The notes under the pieces: generated by a model | Database searches by the model: none | What the model was told of the DNA's origin: nothing | What the model saw: the letters and a program-made list of their open reading frames with translations, nothing else | Part shown: positions 36,988 to 46,068 of the stretch, in pieces | How the letters are laid out: the number at the start of each line of letters is the position of its first letter | Position numbering within the stretch: position 1 is the stretch's first letter | From: Ruminococcus flavefaciens MA2007 | GTDB lineage: Bacteria; Bacillota; Clostridia; Oscillospirales; Ruminococcaceae | DNA length: 55,429 bases | NCBI RefSeq assembly: GCF_000621845.1 | Contig: NZ_JHXF01000024.1 | Location: forward strand, 1 to 55,429 | Direction: 5' to 3' | Translations under genes and position numbers: made by a program

Positions 36988-38853
36988 TTAGTCTGTGTTA
37001 TCCTCGCCCTCGGTATATTCAAAGCGCTCAGTACCGTTTTCGGCTTTGCTGAACTGTGTTTTGTAAAGCTCGGAGTAAACGCCTCCCTTATTAACAAGCT
37101 CGCTGTGTGTGCCTCTTTCAGATATAACGCCGTCCTTGATGACAAGTATCTCGTCTGCGGCAAGAATAGTCGAGAGCCTGTGCGCTATGAGAATACTTGT
37201 TCTCGAGGATATAAGCGGCTCAATAGCGTCCTGTATTTTCTGCTCCGAAATAGAATCAAGAGCAGATGTAGCTTCGTCAAATATCATAAGTGCAGGATCT
37301 TTAAGCAGCACACGAGCTATGGAAATACGCTGTTTTTCACCGCCAGAAAGCTTCAATCCTCTGTTTCCCACTACAGTATCCAGACCTTTTTCCTGCTTTT
37401 CGATAAATTCGTAGATATTTGCCTGCTTGCAGGCTTCGATAAGCTCCTGCTCCGAAGCGTCAGGCTTTGCATAAAGCAGATTTTCACGGATAGTACCGTT
37501 AAACAGATATGTCTCCTGACTTACTATGCCTATATGCCTGCGAAGATACGCAAGGTCAAGCTTTCGCACGTCGATTCCGTCGAACAGAACACTTCCTGCC
37601 GTGACATCGTAAAGTCTTGGAATTAGATTTACAAGAGTGCTCTTACCTGAGCCTGACGGTCCTACAACAGCTATACACTTGCCGCTTTCAAGGGTAAAGT
37701 TGATATCGCTGAGTATCTGACGCTCCTTATCGTAATAGAAGCCCACGTTTTTGAACTCCACTTCGCCATCAGGCTCTTTGTCGGGAGTTACAGCGTCGGG
37801 AGCATTCTCGATCTCAACCGGCATATCAAAATACTCAAATATTCTTGTAAACATAGCCATGGAGCGTATCCAGTCGACCTGTATGTTAAGAAGCTGATTC
37901 ACAGGTCCGTACATTCTTCCGAGAAGTGCTACAAGGACTGTAATATCGCCCACAGTAAGGTCTGAATCGTATTTCATCATCAAAATACCGCCTGCAAGAT
38001 AAATAAGCATAGGGCCTATGCTTGAAAAAGTCGTAAGTGCTACTCTGAACCAGCGTCCTGCCATGCCCTCGCGGATATTCAGCTTTATCATCTTGCGGTT
38101 GACGTTCTCATATTTATCATATTCGGTCTTTTCCATGCCGAAAAGCTTTACAAGGAGCTGTCCGCTGACAGACATTGTTTCGTTGAGTATGCCGTTTATC
38201 TCGTCGCTGCAAGCCTGAGACTCCTTGGTTATGGACCAGCGAGTCTTTCCTGCACTTCTTGTAGGGATAGCAAACAACGGTACAACAAGTATGCCGACAA
38301 TTGCAAGTATCCAGTTTTGTCGGAACATAACTATCATTGCAACGATTAGAGTTATGGAATTAGACAGAATACTTGTAAGAGTATTGGTGATTATCTGCTG
38401 AACTCCCGATATATCGCTGGTCATGCGGGTTATGATATCGCCCTGATTATTGGTCGTGAAGAATCTCTGGGACATCTTCTGCAAGTGGGCATACATCTTG
38501 TTTCGCATATCATAGGTTATATGCTGAGCTATCCATGTATTCATGTAGCTTTCCAGCACTCCTATTAGATTTGCTCCGAGAGTTACCGCAAGAGACATAA
38601 CAATAAAGAATATAAGCTTCTTTAAACTTCTTCCTATAAGTCCCTCGTCGATTATCTTACCTGTAAGTACAGAAGGAAGAAGGGTAAGTGTAGACGAAAT
38701 GATTATAGCTGCAAGAACTAACAGCATTTGTTTCCAATAAGGCTTTAAATATGAAAATATCCTCTTTAAAAGCTCTTTTGTGACTTTCGGACGGTTCTTC
38801 TTCTCTTCCTCGGTAAGATAGCCCATTCCGCGCGGTCCGCCAACAGGAGGCAT
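36988..38853 (-). CDS. ABC exporter, fused permease and ATPase
   Basis: A 621-residue half-transporter of the multidrug/lipid exporter type. A Pro/Gly-rich N-terminus (MPPVGGPRGMG) and six membrane helices cover about 1-340. The nucleotide domain follows: Walker A VVGPSGSGKSTLVN (about 398-411), Q-loop IGIVSQETYLF, signature LSGGEKQRISIARVLL (about 501-516), Walker B LMIFDEATSALD (about 520-531) and H-loop IAHRLSTI. It would work as a homodimer. ATG 38853 is nine bases after AAGGAG; a start 63 bases upstream has no site. Substrate unknown. Confidence 0.92.
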   Translation of the reverse strand: MPPVGGPRGMGYLTEEEKKNRPKVTKELLKRIFSYLKPYWKQMLLVLAAIIISSTLTLLPSVLTGKIIDEGLIGRSLKKLIFFIVMSLAVTLGANLIGVLESYMNTWIAQHITYDMRNKMYAHLQKMSQRFFTTNNQGDIITRMTSDISGVQQIITNTLTSILSNSITLIVAMIVMFRQNWILAIVGILVVPLFAIPTRSAGKTRWSITKESQACSDEINGILNETMSVSGQLLVKLFGMEKTEYDKYENVNRKMIKLNIREGMAGRWFRVALTTFSSIGPMLIYLAGGILMMKYDSDLTVGDITVLVALLGRMYGPVNQLLNIQVDWIRSMAMFTRIFEYFDMPVEIENAPDAVTPDKEPDGEVEFKNVGFYYDKERQILSDINFTLESGKCIAVVGPSGSGKSTLVNLIPRLYDVTAGSVLFDGIDVRKLDLAYLRRHIGIVSQETYLFNGTIRENLLYAKPDASEQELIEACKQANIYEFIEKQEKGLDTVVGNRGLKLSGGEKQRISIARVLLKDPALMIFDEATSALDSISEQKIQDAIEPLISSRTSILIAHRLSTILAADEILVIKDGVISERGTHSELVNKGGVYSELYKTQFSKAENGTERFEYTEGEDNTD

Positions 38854-38872
38854 ATGTATCAACTCCTTAAAA

Positions 38873-39766
38873 CTATTCCTTCTTTTCTGAAGCTGCCTTT
38901 CCGTCCATTGCTTCAACTATCTTGTTTACAGCACCGTAATAATCTTCTTTTGCAGTAAGCTCGTTTGCCTCTTTCAGTGCTGTATCAAGCGCCTTGGGTA
39001 TCTTTTTATCGGAATAAGCTAATATCTTTTTGCTTTTGGTATCTATCATCAGCATTATTCCGTCTCTGTCTATGTATTTGCGTTTATAATACGTCTTTAA
39101 TATCTCTTCGTTAGGAGTAGACGAGTTATTCTTTGAATCTAAAAGCGTTATATCCTCCTTGCATGAAGCAAGTGCCTTTTCCAGAGTTTCGGACTGCTCA
39201 TACTCAAAAAGCTGAATATTATCAGCTATATGAGCAGGACAAAGCTCGCCCAGCTGCAAAAGGCGCATGATACCCTTTCGGTAATCTCCGCTCATAAATT
39301 CCTTTGTAGCCCAGTAAACAGCGTTTTCCTGCTCCTTATCGCTTATATTGGTAAAGCAGTTCCCTGTTTTGAATACAATATCCTCATTTGTGGCGTTATT
39401 TATAAGGATTATCAGACCGCTGCCCTTTGCTTCATAAATATCGGCAAATGCGTCAGCGGCGTAATCGTAGGGAGATTTATCCCCAAGGTCATTTACAGTC
39501 AGAACCGCCGCATTTATAAGCTTTTCGTTATAAAGCCAGCCTGCATAGTCATTGCAGGCTTTTACAGCCTCGGGACTTAATATGCCTGCCTTATCAAATA
39601 CATAAGTCCCCTCGGCAGCTCTTACCTCACGCTCAGTAAAGGGCTGGCTTGTTGTTTCAACTTTACTCTTGGGCACATAATAAGTGGTACTGCTCTTATG
39701 CGAGCAGCTGCATATTGTAAGTCCGATAGCAGCCGCAAAAACTGCTGCGGATAAAAATTTTTTCAA
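38873..39766 (-). CDS. TPM-domain lipoprotein
   Basis: A 297-residue exported protein. The signal peptide ends at a lipobox ICSC (Cys21). The TPM/YgcG-type domain lies at about residues 50-180: TYVFDKAGILSPEAVKACND, then INAAVLTVNDLG and a GSGLIILINNA segment. The start is probably TTG 39766, nine bases after AAGGA; the ATG at 39775 abuts that site. TPM domains are found in membrane-complex assembly proteins and acid phosphatases. It is upstream of the ABC exporter by 19 bp. Confidence 0.8.
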   Translation of the reverse strand: MKKFLSAAVFAAAIGLTICSCSHKSSTTYYVPKSKVETTSQPFTEREVRAAEGTYVFDKAGILSPEAVKACNDYAGWLYNEKLINAAVLTVNDLGDKSPYDYAADAFADIYEAKGSGLIILINNATNEDIVFKTGNCFTNISDKEQENAVYWATKEFMSGDYRKGIMRLLQLGELCPAHIADNIQLFEYEQSETLEKALASCKEDITLLDSKNNSSTPNEEILKTYYKRKYIDRDGIMLMIDTKSKKILAYSDKKIPKALDTALKEANELTAKEDYYGAVNKIVEAMDGKAASEKKE

Positions 39767-39784
39767 AAAAATCATTCCTTACTC

Positions 39785-39813
39785 TTGTAATTACTATTAT
39801 ATTTTAGTATAAT
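39785..39813 (+). promoter_or_regulatory. ogg promoter
   Basis: TTGTAA, 17 bp, TATAAT, about 55 bp upstream of ogg. Divergent from the TPM gene. Confidence 0.7.
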
Positions 39814-39868
39814 TTAATAGAAAAATCAAGTACAACCGTTCAACAAATTTCAAAAAAGGAGTTGTAAT

Positions 39869-40690
39869 ATGGATTATCGCGTACAAGGCAGAGATATTAT
39901 CGTACATGAACCAGACCTTGACCTCGATGAGACTCTTGACTGCGGACAGGCTTTCCGCTGGAAAAAGATACCGTCAGACTATGAATGTACATATGAGGGC
40001 TTTTTTATAAACGATAAGCTGATGATATCTCAGGAAAGCAAGGGCAATTTCATCTTTCACGATACTTCCGAAAACGATTTTGTCTCAAAATGGATAAGAT
40101 ATTTCGACTTTGAAACTGATTATTCCGAGCTGAAACGCTGTTTCTCCGAGGACGAAACACTGTCAAAAGCCTGTGAATTCGCTCAGGGTATACGCCTGCT
40201 GAGACAGGACAGTTGGGAATGCCTTATTTCCTTTATTATTTCCCAGAATAATAATATTCCCCGCATAAAAGGCATAATTGACCGTCTTTGTGAACATTAT
40301 CACGGTAAATTCCCTGAGCCAAAGCAGTTAAGCTATGAAACTGAGGATAGTCTGTCTTACCTAAGAAGCGGTTTCCGTGCAAAATATATCTTAGACGCCG
40401 CAAGCAGGACTGCAAACAGCGAAATCTCACTTGATAAAATAGCCGCCCTTCCCATAGACGAGGCACGTACTGCTTTGAAACAAATAAAGGGCGTAGGTCC
40501 AAAGGTCGCAGAATGTGTGCTTCTTTTCGGAATGTACAGAACAGAAGCCTTTCCTGTTGATGTGTGGATAAAGCGCGTTCTTGCTCAGTACTACCCGAAC
40601 GGTTTCCCTGAATTTGCCAGAGAAAAAGGCGGTATAGCTCAGCAGTATCTTTTCCATTACATAAGAAACATCGCAAAACAGGGCGAATAA
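39869..40690 (+). CDS. ogg: 8-oxoguanine DNA glycosylase (OGG1-type HhH-GPD)
   Basis: Removes oxidised guanine and nicks the abasic site. It has 273 residues. An N-terminal TBP-like domain begins with LDETLDCGQAFRWKK. The helix-hairpin-helix GPD domain has ECLISFIISQNNNIPRIKGI (residues about 115-134), hairpin plus catalytic Lys in IKGVGPKVAECVLLF (about 208-222) and catalytic Asp in FPVDVWIKRV (about 230-239). Spacing of Lys and Asp matches OGG1. AAAGGAG lies before the start. Confidence 0.92.
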   Translation: MDYRVQGRDIIVHEPDLDLDETLDCGQAFRWKKIPSDYECTYEGFFINDKLMISQESKGNFIFHDTSENDFVSKWIRYFDFETDYSELKRCFSEDETLSKACEFAQGIRLLRQDSWECLISFIISQNNNIPRIKGIIDRLCEHYHGKFPEPKQLSYETEDSLSYLRSGFRAKYILDAASRTANSEISLDKIAALPIDEARTALKQIKGVGPKVAECVLLFGMYRTEAFPVDVWIKRVLAQYYPNGFPEFAREKGGIAQQYLFHYIRNIAKQGE

Positions 40691-40740
40691 ACCGATAAAA
40701 GCTGTCAATACTCCCAATAAATAACTATTGAGGAGATTTT

Positions 40741-40992
40741 ATGGTTAAAGGCGTAAATAAGAATATCATTGAGATCAATAATCCTGACAGTCTTTATTTT
40801 GAGAAAGCTGTGCTTTATGTAAAACCAAATGTCACGATTTTTCCGGAGGTTTTAAAACGAAAAGAGACTGAAAGGCTTCTTAACAGGCTTCTCCCTGATA
40901 CCAGAACAGGAAAAAACAGACGTATAAGAAAGTATATCATTTCTTCCCTGCTCATAGCTTTATGCCTGCTGATTTTATTATTAATGGGCTGA
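40741..40992 (+). CDS. Small tail-anchored hypothetical protein
   Basis: An 83-residue protein behind a GAGGAG site. Residues about 1-60 are polar and basic; a single C-terminal hydrophobic helix (SSLLIALCLLILLLMG) would anchor it with the bulk in the cytoplasm. No family recognised. It lies 50 bp after ogg and 31 bp before the AraC regulator, so it may be co-transcribed. Confidence 0.6.
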   Translation: MVKGVNKNIIEINNPDSLYFEKAVLYVKPNVTIFPEVLKRKETERLLNRLLPDTRTGKNRRIRKYIISSLLIALCLLILLLMG

Positions 40993-41023
40993 TTTAAACA
41001 TCTTCAAGTAAAGGAGTCCGAGT

Positions 41024-41884
41024 ATGGAACATCACGAAAAGAAATTCAGAAACAAGCTTTCAAAAAGAATAATATCCACACCGACTCCTGCCGCAAAAAG
41101 TGCTTTTTTCTATATACAGGAGGCAGGCTGTACTATGAAAGAGGACGCATATGCCGTTAATCGCCGTGAACTGGACCTGTTTCTTATTGGCGCTGTTGTC
41201 AGCGGACGTGGCGAGCTGACAGTCGACGGTGAAAACCTCACTCTTGTAAAGGGAGATTGCTTTTTCATAGACTGCCGCAGGCCACATTCCTACAAAAGCT
41301 CTGATTCCGAGCCGTGGGAACTGATGTGGATACACTTTAACGGCAGCACCTCCCAGCAGTACTATGACTTCTTTGCTTCAAATTCAAAAAATATATTCAG
41401 ACCGCCTTTTTTCGATAAAGTCGTTTCTGATATAAGCAAAATAATCGAGCTTCACGAAAAAAACGAGCAAAATGCGGAGCTTTTTACCTCGAAATATATT
41501 GTTGACCTGCTTACTATTTCCCTTACAGTCAATAACAGCCAGCAGCAGTACGATTCTGCTTTAAAACAAAAGCTTGCCGCTGTAAACAGCTACATAGAAG
41601 ACCATTTTACCGAGGATATTTCCCTTGAAAAGCTTTCCTCGGAGTTCTATATCAGCAAATACTATTTGACCCGTGAATATAAGCATATCTACGGAAAAAC
41701 TATCTTCCAGCATATAATAACCGCACGTATCAACTACGGCAAGAAGCTTCTGCGCTTTTCGGATAAATCCGTTGAAGAAATAGCTCATCTTTGCGGCTTC
41801 AACGACCAGAGCTATTTTGCAAGGCAATTCAAAAAGTCCGAAAATCTTACCTGCTTTTCCTACAGAAAGATGTGGCGTGACTGA
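41024..41884 (+). CDS. AraC-family transcription regulator
   Basis: A 286-residue regulator. The N-terminal cupin-like sensor (about 45-165) includes LFLIGAVVSGRGELTVDGEN and GDCFFIDCRRPHSYK. The C-terminal pair of helix-turn-helix motifs spans about 185-285, with LEKLSSEFYISKYYLTREYK and VEEIAHLCGFNDQSYFARQF, the second being the usual AraC signature. AAAGGAG precedes the start. This class usually senses sugars; no target gene is obvious next to it. Confidence 0.92.
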   Translation: MEHHEKKFRNKLSKRIISTPTPAAKSAFFYIQEAGCTMKEDAYAVNRRELDLFLIGAVVSGRGELTVDGENLTLVKGDCFFIDCRRPHSYKSSDSEPWELMWIHFNGSTSQQYYDFFASNSKNIFRPPFFDKVVSDISKIIELHEKNEQNAELFTSKYIVDLLTISLTVNNSQQQYDSALKQKLAAVNSYIEDHFTEDISLEKLSSEFYISKYYLTREYKHIYGKTIFQHIITARINYGKKLLRFSDKSVEEIAHLCGFNDQSYFARQFKKSENLTCFSYRKMWRD

Positions 41885-41893
41885 ATATATAAT

Positions 41894-41921
41894 AAAAAAG
41901 AGAGCGTAAGCTCTCTTTTTT
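41894..41921. terminator. Bidirectional terminator (araC-type gene and rnpB)
   Basis: A perfect 12-bp stem (AAAAAAGAGAGC / GCTCTCTTTTTT) around GTAA, with T-runs on both strands, between convergent transcripts. Confidence 0.9.
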
Positions 41922-41922
41922 T

Positions 41923-42267
41923 ATGACCAGACCGATAAGCCGAGTTCTGTCGTGTGCGGTAATTTATCTACGCTTACCGTCGCCGATAAGCTCAAGCCGT
42001 CATTACCTGTTATCCGCCGAGCCGACGTTAAGATAACAGGCACCAATAGACGTTGCATCGGATAGGGTTTACATAGCAGTACTGTCTCCAGTACTCTGGT
42101 GAGCTCTTACCTCGCCTTTCCACCATCACCGCCATAAAGACGGCAGTATATCTCTGTTGCACTTGCCCTAAGGTCGCCCTCGGCTGCCGTTAGCAGCTAC
42201 CCTGCTCTGTGATGCTCGGACTTTCCTCGTAAACTAAAACGTTTCCGCTACCGCATAGTCTGCTCAT
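41923..42267 (-). ncRNA. rnpB: RNase P RNA, class A
   Basis: The catalytic RNA that matures tRNA 5' ends. On the minus strand the conserved P4 strand GAGGAAAGTCCGAGC lies at 42214-42228 and its distant partner ACAGAACTCGGCTTATC near 41934-41950. Terminal helix P1 forms from ATGAGCAGAC (42258-42267) and GTCTGGTCAT near 41923, with one mismatch. The length of about 345 nt is typical. A TTGACT-17-TATTAT promoter lies directly upstream and a strong terminator follows. Ends are estimated from P1. Confidence 0.95.
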
Positions 42268-42272
42268 CTGAT

Positions 42273-42301
42273 ATAATACCATTTTTTTGCGAAAAAGTCA
42301 A
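42273..42301 (-). promoter_or_regulatory. rnpB promoter
   Basis: On the minus strand TTGACT, 17 bp, TATTAT; the -35 overlaps the stop codon region of the upstream PH-domain gene. Confidence 0.8.
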
Positions 42302-43761
42302 GTTTCTACCTTTTCGCCGAGCTTGTAGCCAAGTATATCGGCTATTTTTCTTACATCAGAGGCTTTCATCGCCTTTATCTTGAAGCGTCTGTGCTCCTCT
42401 CCCTCGAACCATATGCTCATGGCGCATCTGCCGCTCATAGCCTGCAAAAGATTCTGTTCAAGCTCTATCTTGACTATTTTTTCGCGCTCTGAAACTACAG
42501 TATGGAAACGAGTCCAGGCAGAACAGCGTATCATTATCTTGTCGTCGTAAAGTGCGACTCCGCTTGTGAGAAGAGCTACAAACTTCACGATTATGAACCA
42601 TACCGCAGGAATTTCCAGCATGACAGCCACGAAGAATGAAAGCTCTGAAAAGCGTGGGAACAGCTTTGCCAGCCAGTCGTGAGACGGTATTATCAGCGAA
42701 GCCACAACAAGCGGGATAAGCAGGTATGAACCGATACCTGCCGGCTGAGCGCTGTAATCGTTCTTTATACCGCTGTATATGCCGATGACCTGTAAATTAC
42801 TGCCCAGCTTTTTTTCAAGCTTTACAGGCAGAAGCACAGGAAGTCTGTTCTTTGAAGAACCATAGCCTGCACAGCTTATGTTGACAGCAACTGCCTTAAA
42901 CAGCTTCATTATCAGATTTTGCCGCAGGTCTGTATAATTTATATGAGAATTTTTTATTCTGTATTCCTTGCGGTCAATTATACCGTAAGCGACCTTCATG
43001 CAGTTCTTGTCACAGTCTATGCTGAATCTTCCGTATCTGAAAAGATTTACAAGAAAAGAAAGAAACCACGAAGCGATAAAGAACACGCCTACAAAAATTG
43101 CCGCTGTTGGTATCTTTAATACCAGCTTTTCGGTAAGCTTTGCTGTCTCTGTGGTCAAAATATTCAAGGAACGGCTGATGATATCATAGGCGATATCTCC
43201 GCCCTTGAAGAAAAATGTAGCAAGATAGATAGTTCCCGAAAATCCGCTGGAAAAGAACACAGAGAAAAGCAATACCGAAAGCGATGTGGGCTGCGGTATG
43301 CCGTTTATCTTCTCGTTTTCGTTTATATCAGGCATATGATGCATTATTGCGTTCCGCGTCTTTTTGCTTACAAGAAGCTTTAAGTCCACGGTCTTGAATA
43401 TGCCTGCACGGGTATCACACCTGAACCGCATAGCTCTGAAAGGAGCCATATAAAAAGGTCTTTCAATGGTGACAGAGCTTACGTTCTTAAACGGTATATA
43501 GGTATTTACGCGGACGAATACTCCGTCACGATGTACAAGCTCCTCCTGTGTGAAGTCTATTCGTGAAAAGAACCAGCGCACAAAACCAAATATAATGATA
43601 GCTCCAAGAACAGCTATGTCGAACCATGCGCCCTTTACCCAGCTGTAGAGCCAGTTTTTGTCGAAATGATAAGTGTAGACTCCGCGAAGCAAGGGAAAAA
43701 TAAGGAGCCATATATTTTTTGCGGAGTATTTCAGTATTTTCAGAGGATGTTCATGGTACAT
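42298..43761 (-). CDS. PH-domain membrane protein, YdbT-like
   Basis: A 487-residue membrane protein with repeated hydrophobic pairs and bPH2 (DUF304) domains. The first runs from about residue 60 to 140 (IDFTQEELVHRDGVFVRVNT, YIPFKNVSSVTIERPF). Later copies lie near 245-330 (FSIDCDKNCMKVAYG, SHINYTDLRQNL) and 410-480. It matches Bacillus YdbT, which pairs with YdbS. GGGGG at seven bases precedes the start, which overlaps the ydbS-like gene by 11 nt. Function unsettled; membrane stress or bacteriocin tolerance has been suggested for relatives. Confidence 0.85.
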   Translation of the reverse strand: MYHEHPLKILKYSAKNIWLLIFPLLRGVYTYHFDKNWLYSWVKGAWFDIAVLGAIIIFGFVRWFFSRIDFTQEELVHRDGVFVRVNTYIPFKNVSSVTIERPFYMAPFRAMRFRCDTRAGIFKTVDLKLLVSKKTRNAIMHHMPDINENEKINGIPQPTSLSVLLFSVFFSSGFSGTIYLATFFFKGGDIAYDIISRSLNILTTETAKLTEKLVLKIPTAAIFVGVFFIASWFLSFLVNLFRYGRFSIDCDKNCMKVAYGIIDRKEYRIKNSHINYTDLRQNLIMKLFKAVAVNISCAGYGSSKNRLPVLLPVKLEKKLGSNLQVIGIYSGIKNDYSAQPAGIGSYLLIPLVVASLIIPSHDWLAKLFPRFSELSFFVAVMLEIPAVWFIIVKFVALLTSGVALYDDKIMIRCSAWTRFHTVVSEREKIVKIELEQNLLQAMSGRCAMSIWFEGEEHRRFKIKAMKASDVRKIADILGYKLGEKVET

Positions 43762-44203
43762 ACCTGTCCCCCTTTACACTGATGCTGCCGGAAAGCCTTA
43801 TTATCTCCTTGGCGTCTGACTGTTTTAAAAAAAGCAGTCTCAGCTGTCCGCCGTAAACGAAGAATATTATGAAATTGAATCCCGTATACTGAGAAAAAGG
43901 ACTGCTGATAATTGTAGTATACTGGATAGACGAATAACGTACAGATTGATGTACCTTTATAAAAACGCCGCTGCTTTTCATAACTTCTGTTTCAGTGGCA
44001 GTGTATTTTATGGAAGAAAAATACAGAGGGAGATGAATGAACATTTCAAAACAGCCAATAGAAACTGCTGATATCATTATGATAAATACTATTTTCTCGA
44101 CGGGAATAAAATATTTAGCCGCAAAAATAATAATAACGACTGCCGCGGTTATTAAAATCCTCAGCGTTGACAGACAATGTCTGTCAGGTGCATACTGCTT
44201 CAT
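43751..44203 (-). CDS. PH-domain membrane protein, YdbS-like
   Basis: A 150-residue protein with two N-terminal helices (about 14-32 and 37-60) and one bPH2 domain (KYTATETEVMKSSGVFIKVH, VRYSSIQYTTIISSPF). GAGGGGG lies before the start. Overlaps its YdbT-like partner by 11 nt, indicating a two-protein complex. Confidence 0.83.
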   Translation of the reverse strand: MKQYAPDRHCLSTLRILITAAVVIIIFAAKYFIPVEKIVFIIMISAVSIGCFEMFIHLPLYFSSIKYTATETEVMKSSGVFIKVHQSVRYSSIQYTTIISSPFSQYTGFNFIIFFVYGGQLRLLFLKQSDAKEIIRLSGSISVKGDRYVP

Positions 44204-44300
44204 TCTCAGCCCCCTCTCGCATTAAGATCAAGTTTTCTCAATGGTTTCTCTTTATTATATCACAAATATTATTTATTGTAAAACTAAAATTAAAAACAAA

Positions 44301-44315
44301 TTGTAAACTTTACAA
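44301..44315. promoter_or_regulatory. 7-1-7 palindrome overlapping the symporter SD
   Basis: TTGTAAACTTTACAA is a perfect dyad around one base and runs into the AAGGAG site of the AGCS gene. With a one-base centre it cannot form a hairpin, so it would act as a DNA operator. The binding factor is unknown. Confidence 0.4.
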
Positions 44316-44330
44316 GGAGCATAAGACGAT

Positions 44331-45569
44331 ATGCTGGAAAAGGTCAATTCTTATGTATGGGGCGTCGTGCTGATATCTCTGCTTCTGATGACAGGTGCAT
44401 TATATACTTTTAAATTACGGTTCATACAATTCAGAATGTTCCCCTATTTCATAAAAAACGTGAAAAAAGGAGGAAATAATGGGCAGTTTCGTACTATTTG
44501 TATGTCGCTGGGGACTGCAATGGGAACGGGAAATATCACAGGCGTAGCTTCCGCAATATCAATAGGAGGTGCAGGAGCTGTATTCTGGATGTGGATATCC
44601 GCATTTTTCGGAATGGCAACAGTTTACGCAGAAAACAGCCTTTCAGCACAGTTTACCGATAAAAAAGTCCGCGGAACCATGGCTTACATAGAAAAAGGGC
44701 TCGGAAGCAAGTGTTTAGCCGCATTCTTTTCGATATGCTGTATACTCGCTTGTTTCGGCATGGGCGGTATGGTACAGATAAATGCCCTTTCGGAAAGTAT
44801 GAGAAACTGTACCGATATCCCGCCTTTTTTTCTGTCATTAGTATTGTTTTTACTGATATATGCGATAATAAGCGGCGGTGCAAAGCGAATCGGCTCAGCC
44901 GCACAGATTCTCCTGCCTTTTGCAACAGTGCTTTATACAGTGCTGTGCATATTTGTTATAGCAAAATACAGCGAAAAACTGCCTTATGTCTTTTCGCAGA
45001 TAATAAATGAAGCTTTCGGCATAAAGCAAGCCGCAGGGGGAATATCGGGGTATGCCCTTTCAAAAGCTGTTTCTGCCGGTATTCGCCGAGGCGTATTTTC
45101 TAATGAAGCCGGTCTGGGAAGCTCTCCTATACTTCACAGCTCCGCCGAAAACGCCAATAACTCGGCAATGCAGGGGATAAGCAGTATGCTTGAGGTCTTT
45201 ATCGACACAAAGCTCTGCTGTACCCTCACAGCGATAGTTATTCTCTGTGCCTCAGATGATAATACGGTCAGAACAGCTTTTTTTCATGTCATGGGCGTTA
45301 AAACCGATATTTTTCTCGCGGTAATAATGGCCGTTTTTGCATTGTGCACCGTTATAGGCTGGTATTACTGCGGTGAAACTGCTTTTAAATATCTTTTCAA
45401 AAGCAGAAAAGCTGCCATATTCGCTTTTACTTTCTCTTTGACAGCTTCGCTCGGAGCAATATTCAAGGCTGAAAGCATATGGACTATATCCGACATATTT
45501 AACGGATTAATGGCTTTTCCGAATCTTTTGGCGCTTTTATTGCTGTTTAAACACGTCAAAAGCGAATAA
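44331..45569 (+). CDS. AGCS-family sodium/amino acid (alanine/glycine) symporter
   Basis: A 412-residue carrier with about ten helices. Family marks are LGTAMGTGNITGVASAISIG (residues about 61-80), GAGAVFWMWISAFFGMATVYAE (about 81-102, the AGCS signature) and GVFSNEAGLGSSPILHS (about 252-268). Slightly shorter than usual (about 450). AAGGAG precedes the start. Na+ is the likely coupling ion, matching the Na+-pumping decarboxylase elsewhere in the window. Confidence 0.92.
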   Translation: MLEKVNSYVWGVVLISLLLMTGALYTFKLRFIQFRMFPYFIKNVKKGGNNGQFRTICMSLGTAMGTGNITGVASAISIGGAGAVFWMWISAFFGMATVYAENSLSAQFTDKKVRGTMAYIEKGLGSKCLAAFFSICCILACFGMGGMVQINALSESMRNCTDIPPFFLSLVLFLLIYAIISGGAKRIGSAAQILLPFATVLYTVLCIFVIAKYSEKLPYVFSQIINEAFGIKQAAGGISGYALSKAVSAGIRRGVFSNEAGLGSSPILHSSAENANNSAMQGISSMLEVFIDTKLCCTLTAIVILCASDDNTVRTAFFHVMGVKTDIFLAVIMAVFALCTVIGWYYCGETAFKYLFKSRKAAIFAFTFSLTASLGAIFKAESIWTISDIFNGLMAFPNLLALLLLFKHVKSE

Positions 45570-45703
45570 AAGTCCGCTTCTGCGCCAATAAATAAAATGT
45601 GACCTGTTTCATGTCCGATGACTGATTTCACTATACAATAAATTCAACTCTCCGTAAAAATTTATTTATTTTGCCTAATGTTGGATTAGTCACACTTTTA
45701 CTC

Positions 45704-45732
45704 TTGACAGAGGTCTTATGATTATGTATAAT
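45704..45732 (+). promoter_or_regulatory. Consensus promoter in the rnjA upstream region
   Basis: Perfect TTGACA, exactly 17 bp, TATAAT, placing transcription start near 45740, about 357 nt before the rnjA start codon. Confidence 0.9.
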
Positions 45733-45739
45733 TATATTT

Positions 45740-46030
45740 GAATAGTTATGCTTGGCAGATTATGCCAAAATACTTTTGATAAGGCTTTTATGGCGAAAAA
45801 TCGTCATTAAGATATAAGACCGCAAGGCGATATACGGTCAACAGCTTCGGGATAATAATGTTATCAGGTCACATATACCAACAGGTTTGGCTCAAATTCA
45901 ACGAGCTTGTACGTTTGCCTGCTTGATGTGGTCAGTATTTTTATCGCTATTTTGATGATAACATATATTTTACATTCGATATGAGTATAGGTTTATTTTT
46001 ACGCAATGTAATATTTCGGAGTTTTTTTAC
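45740..46030 (+). ncRNA. Candidate structured RNA / long leader upstream of rnjA
   Basis: This gene-free stretch of the 45570-46096 gap lies behind a perfect promoter and contains no credible ORF. Possible helices are TTGGCA/TGCCAA (45752-45757 with 45763-45768), ATGGCGA/TCGTCAT (45790-45807), GACCG/CGGTC (45818-45839), and a nested domain closed by GTTATCA (45860-45866) with TGATAAC (45956-45962). Inside it sit GGTCACAT/ATGTGGTC, CAGG/CCTG and GCTC/GAGC. A last helix TTACATT/AATGTAA ends before a T-run at 46022-46028. It may be an independent RNA or a regulatory leader. It matches no RNA class I recognise by eye. The first 130 bp of the gap (45570-45700) shows nothing clear. Confidence 0.5.
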
Positions 46031-46039
46031 ATATCATAG

Positions 46040-46068
46040 AGACCTTCACTGCGTTCATGTGAAAGTCT
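46040..46068 (+). terminator. Hairpin before rnjA, terminator- or attenuator-like
   Basis: A 10-bp stem with one mismatch (AGACCTTCAC / GTGAAAGTCT), loop of nine, then CCTATTTTTG. It lies about 30 bp before the rnjA start and could end the upstream RNA or control read-through. Confidence 0.5.

Noticed and set aside
40236..40676. Minus-strand frame opposite ogg
   Set aside because: Shadow frame; the ogg product has intact catalytic motifs.
45740..46030. tmRNA, SRP RNA, T-box or c-di-GMP riboswitch
   Set aside because: None of their hallmark sequences (tRNA-like ends with a tag frame, GGAA-loop SRP core, the T-box sequence, c-di-GMP core) could be found.
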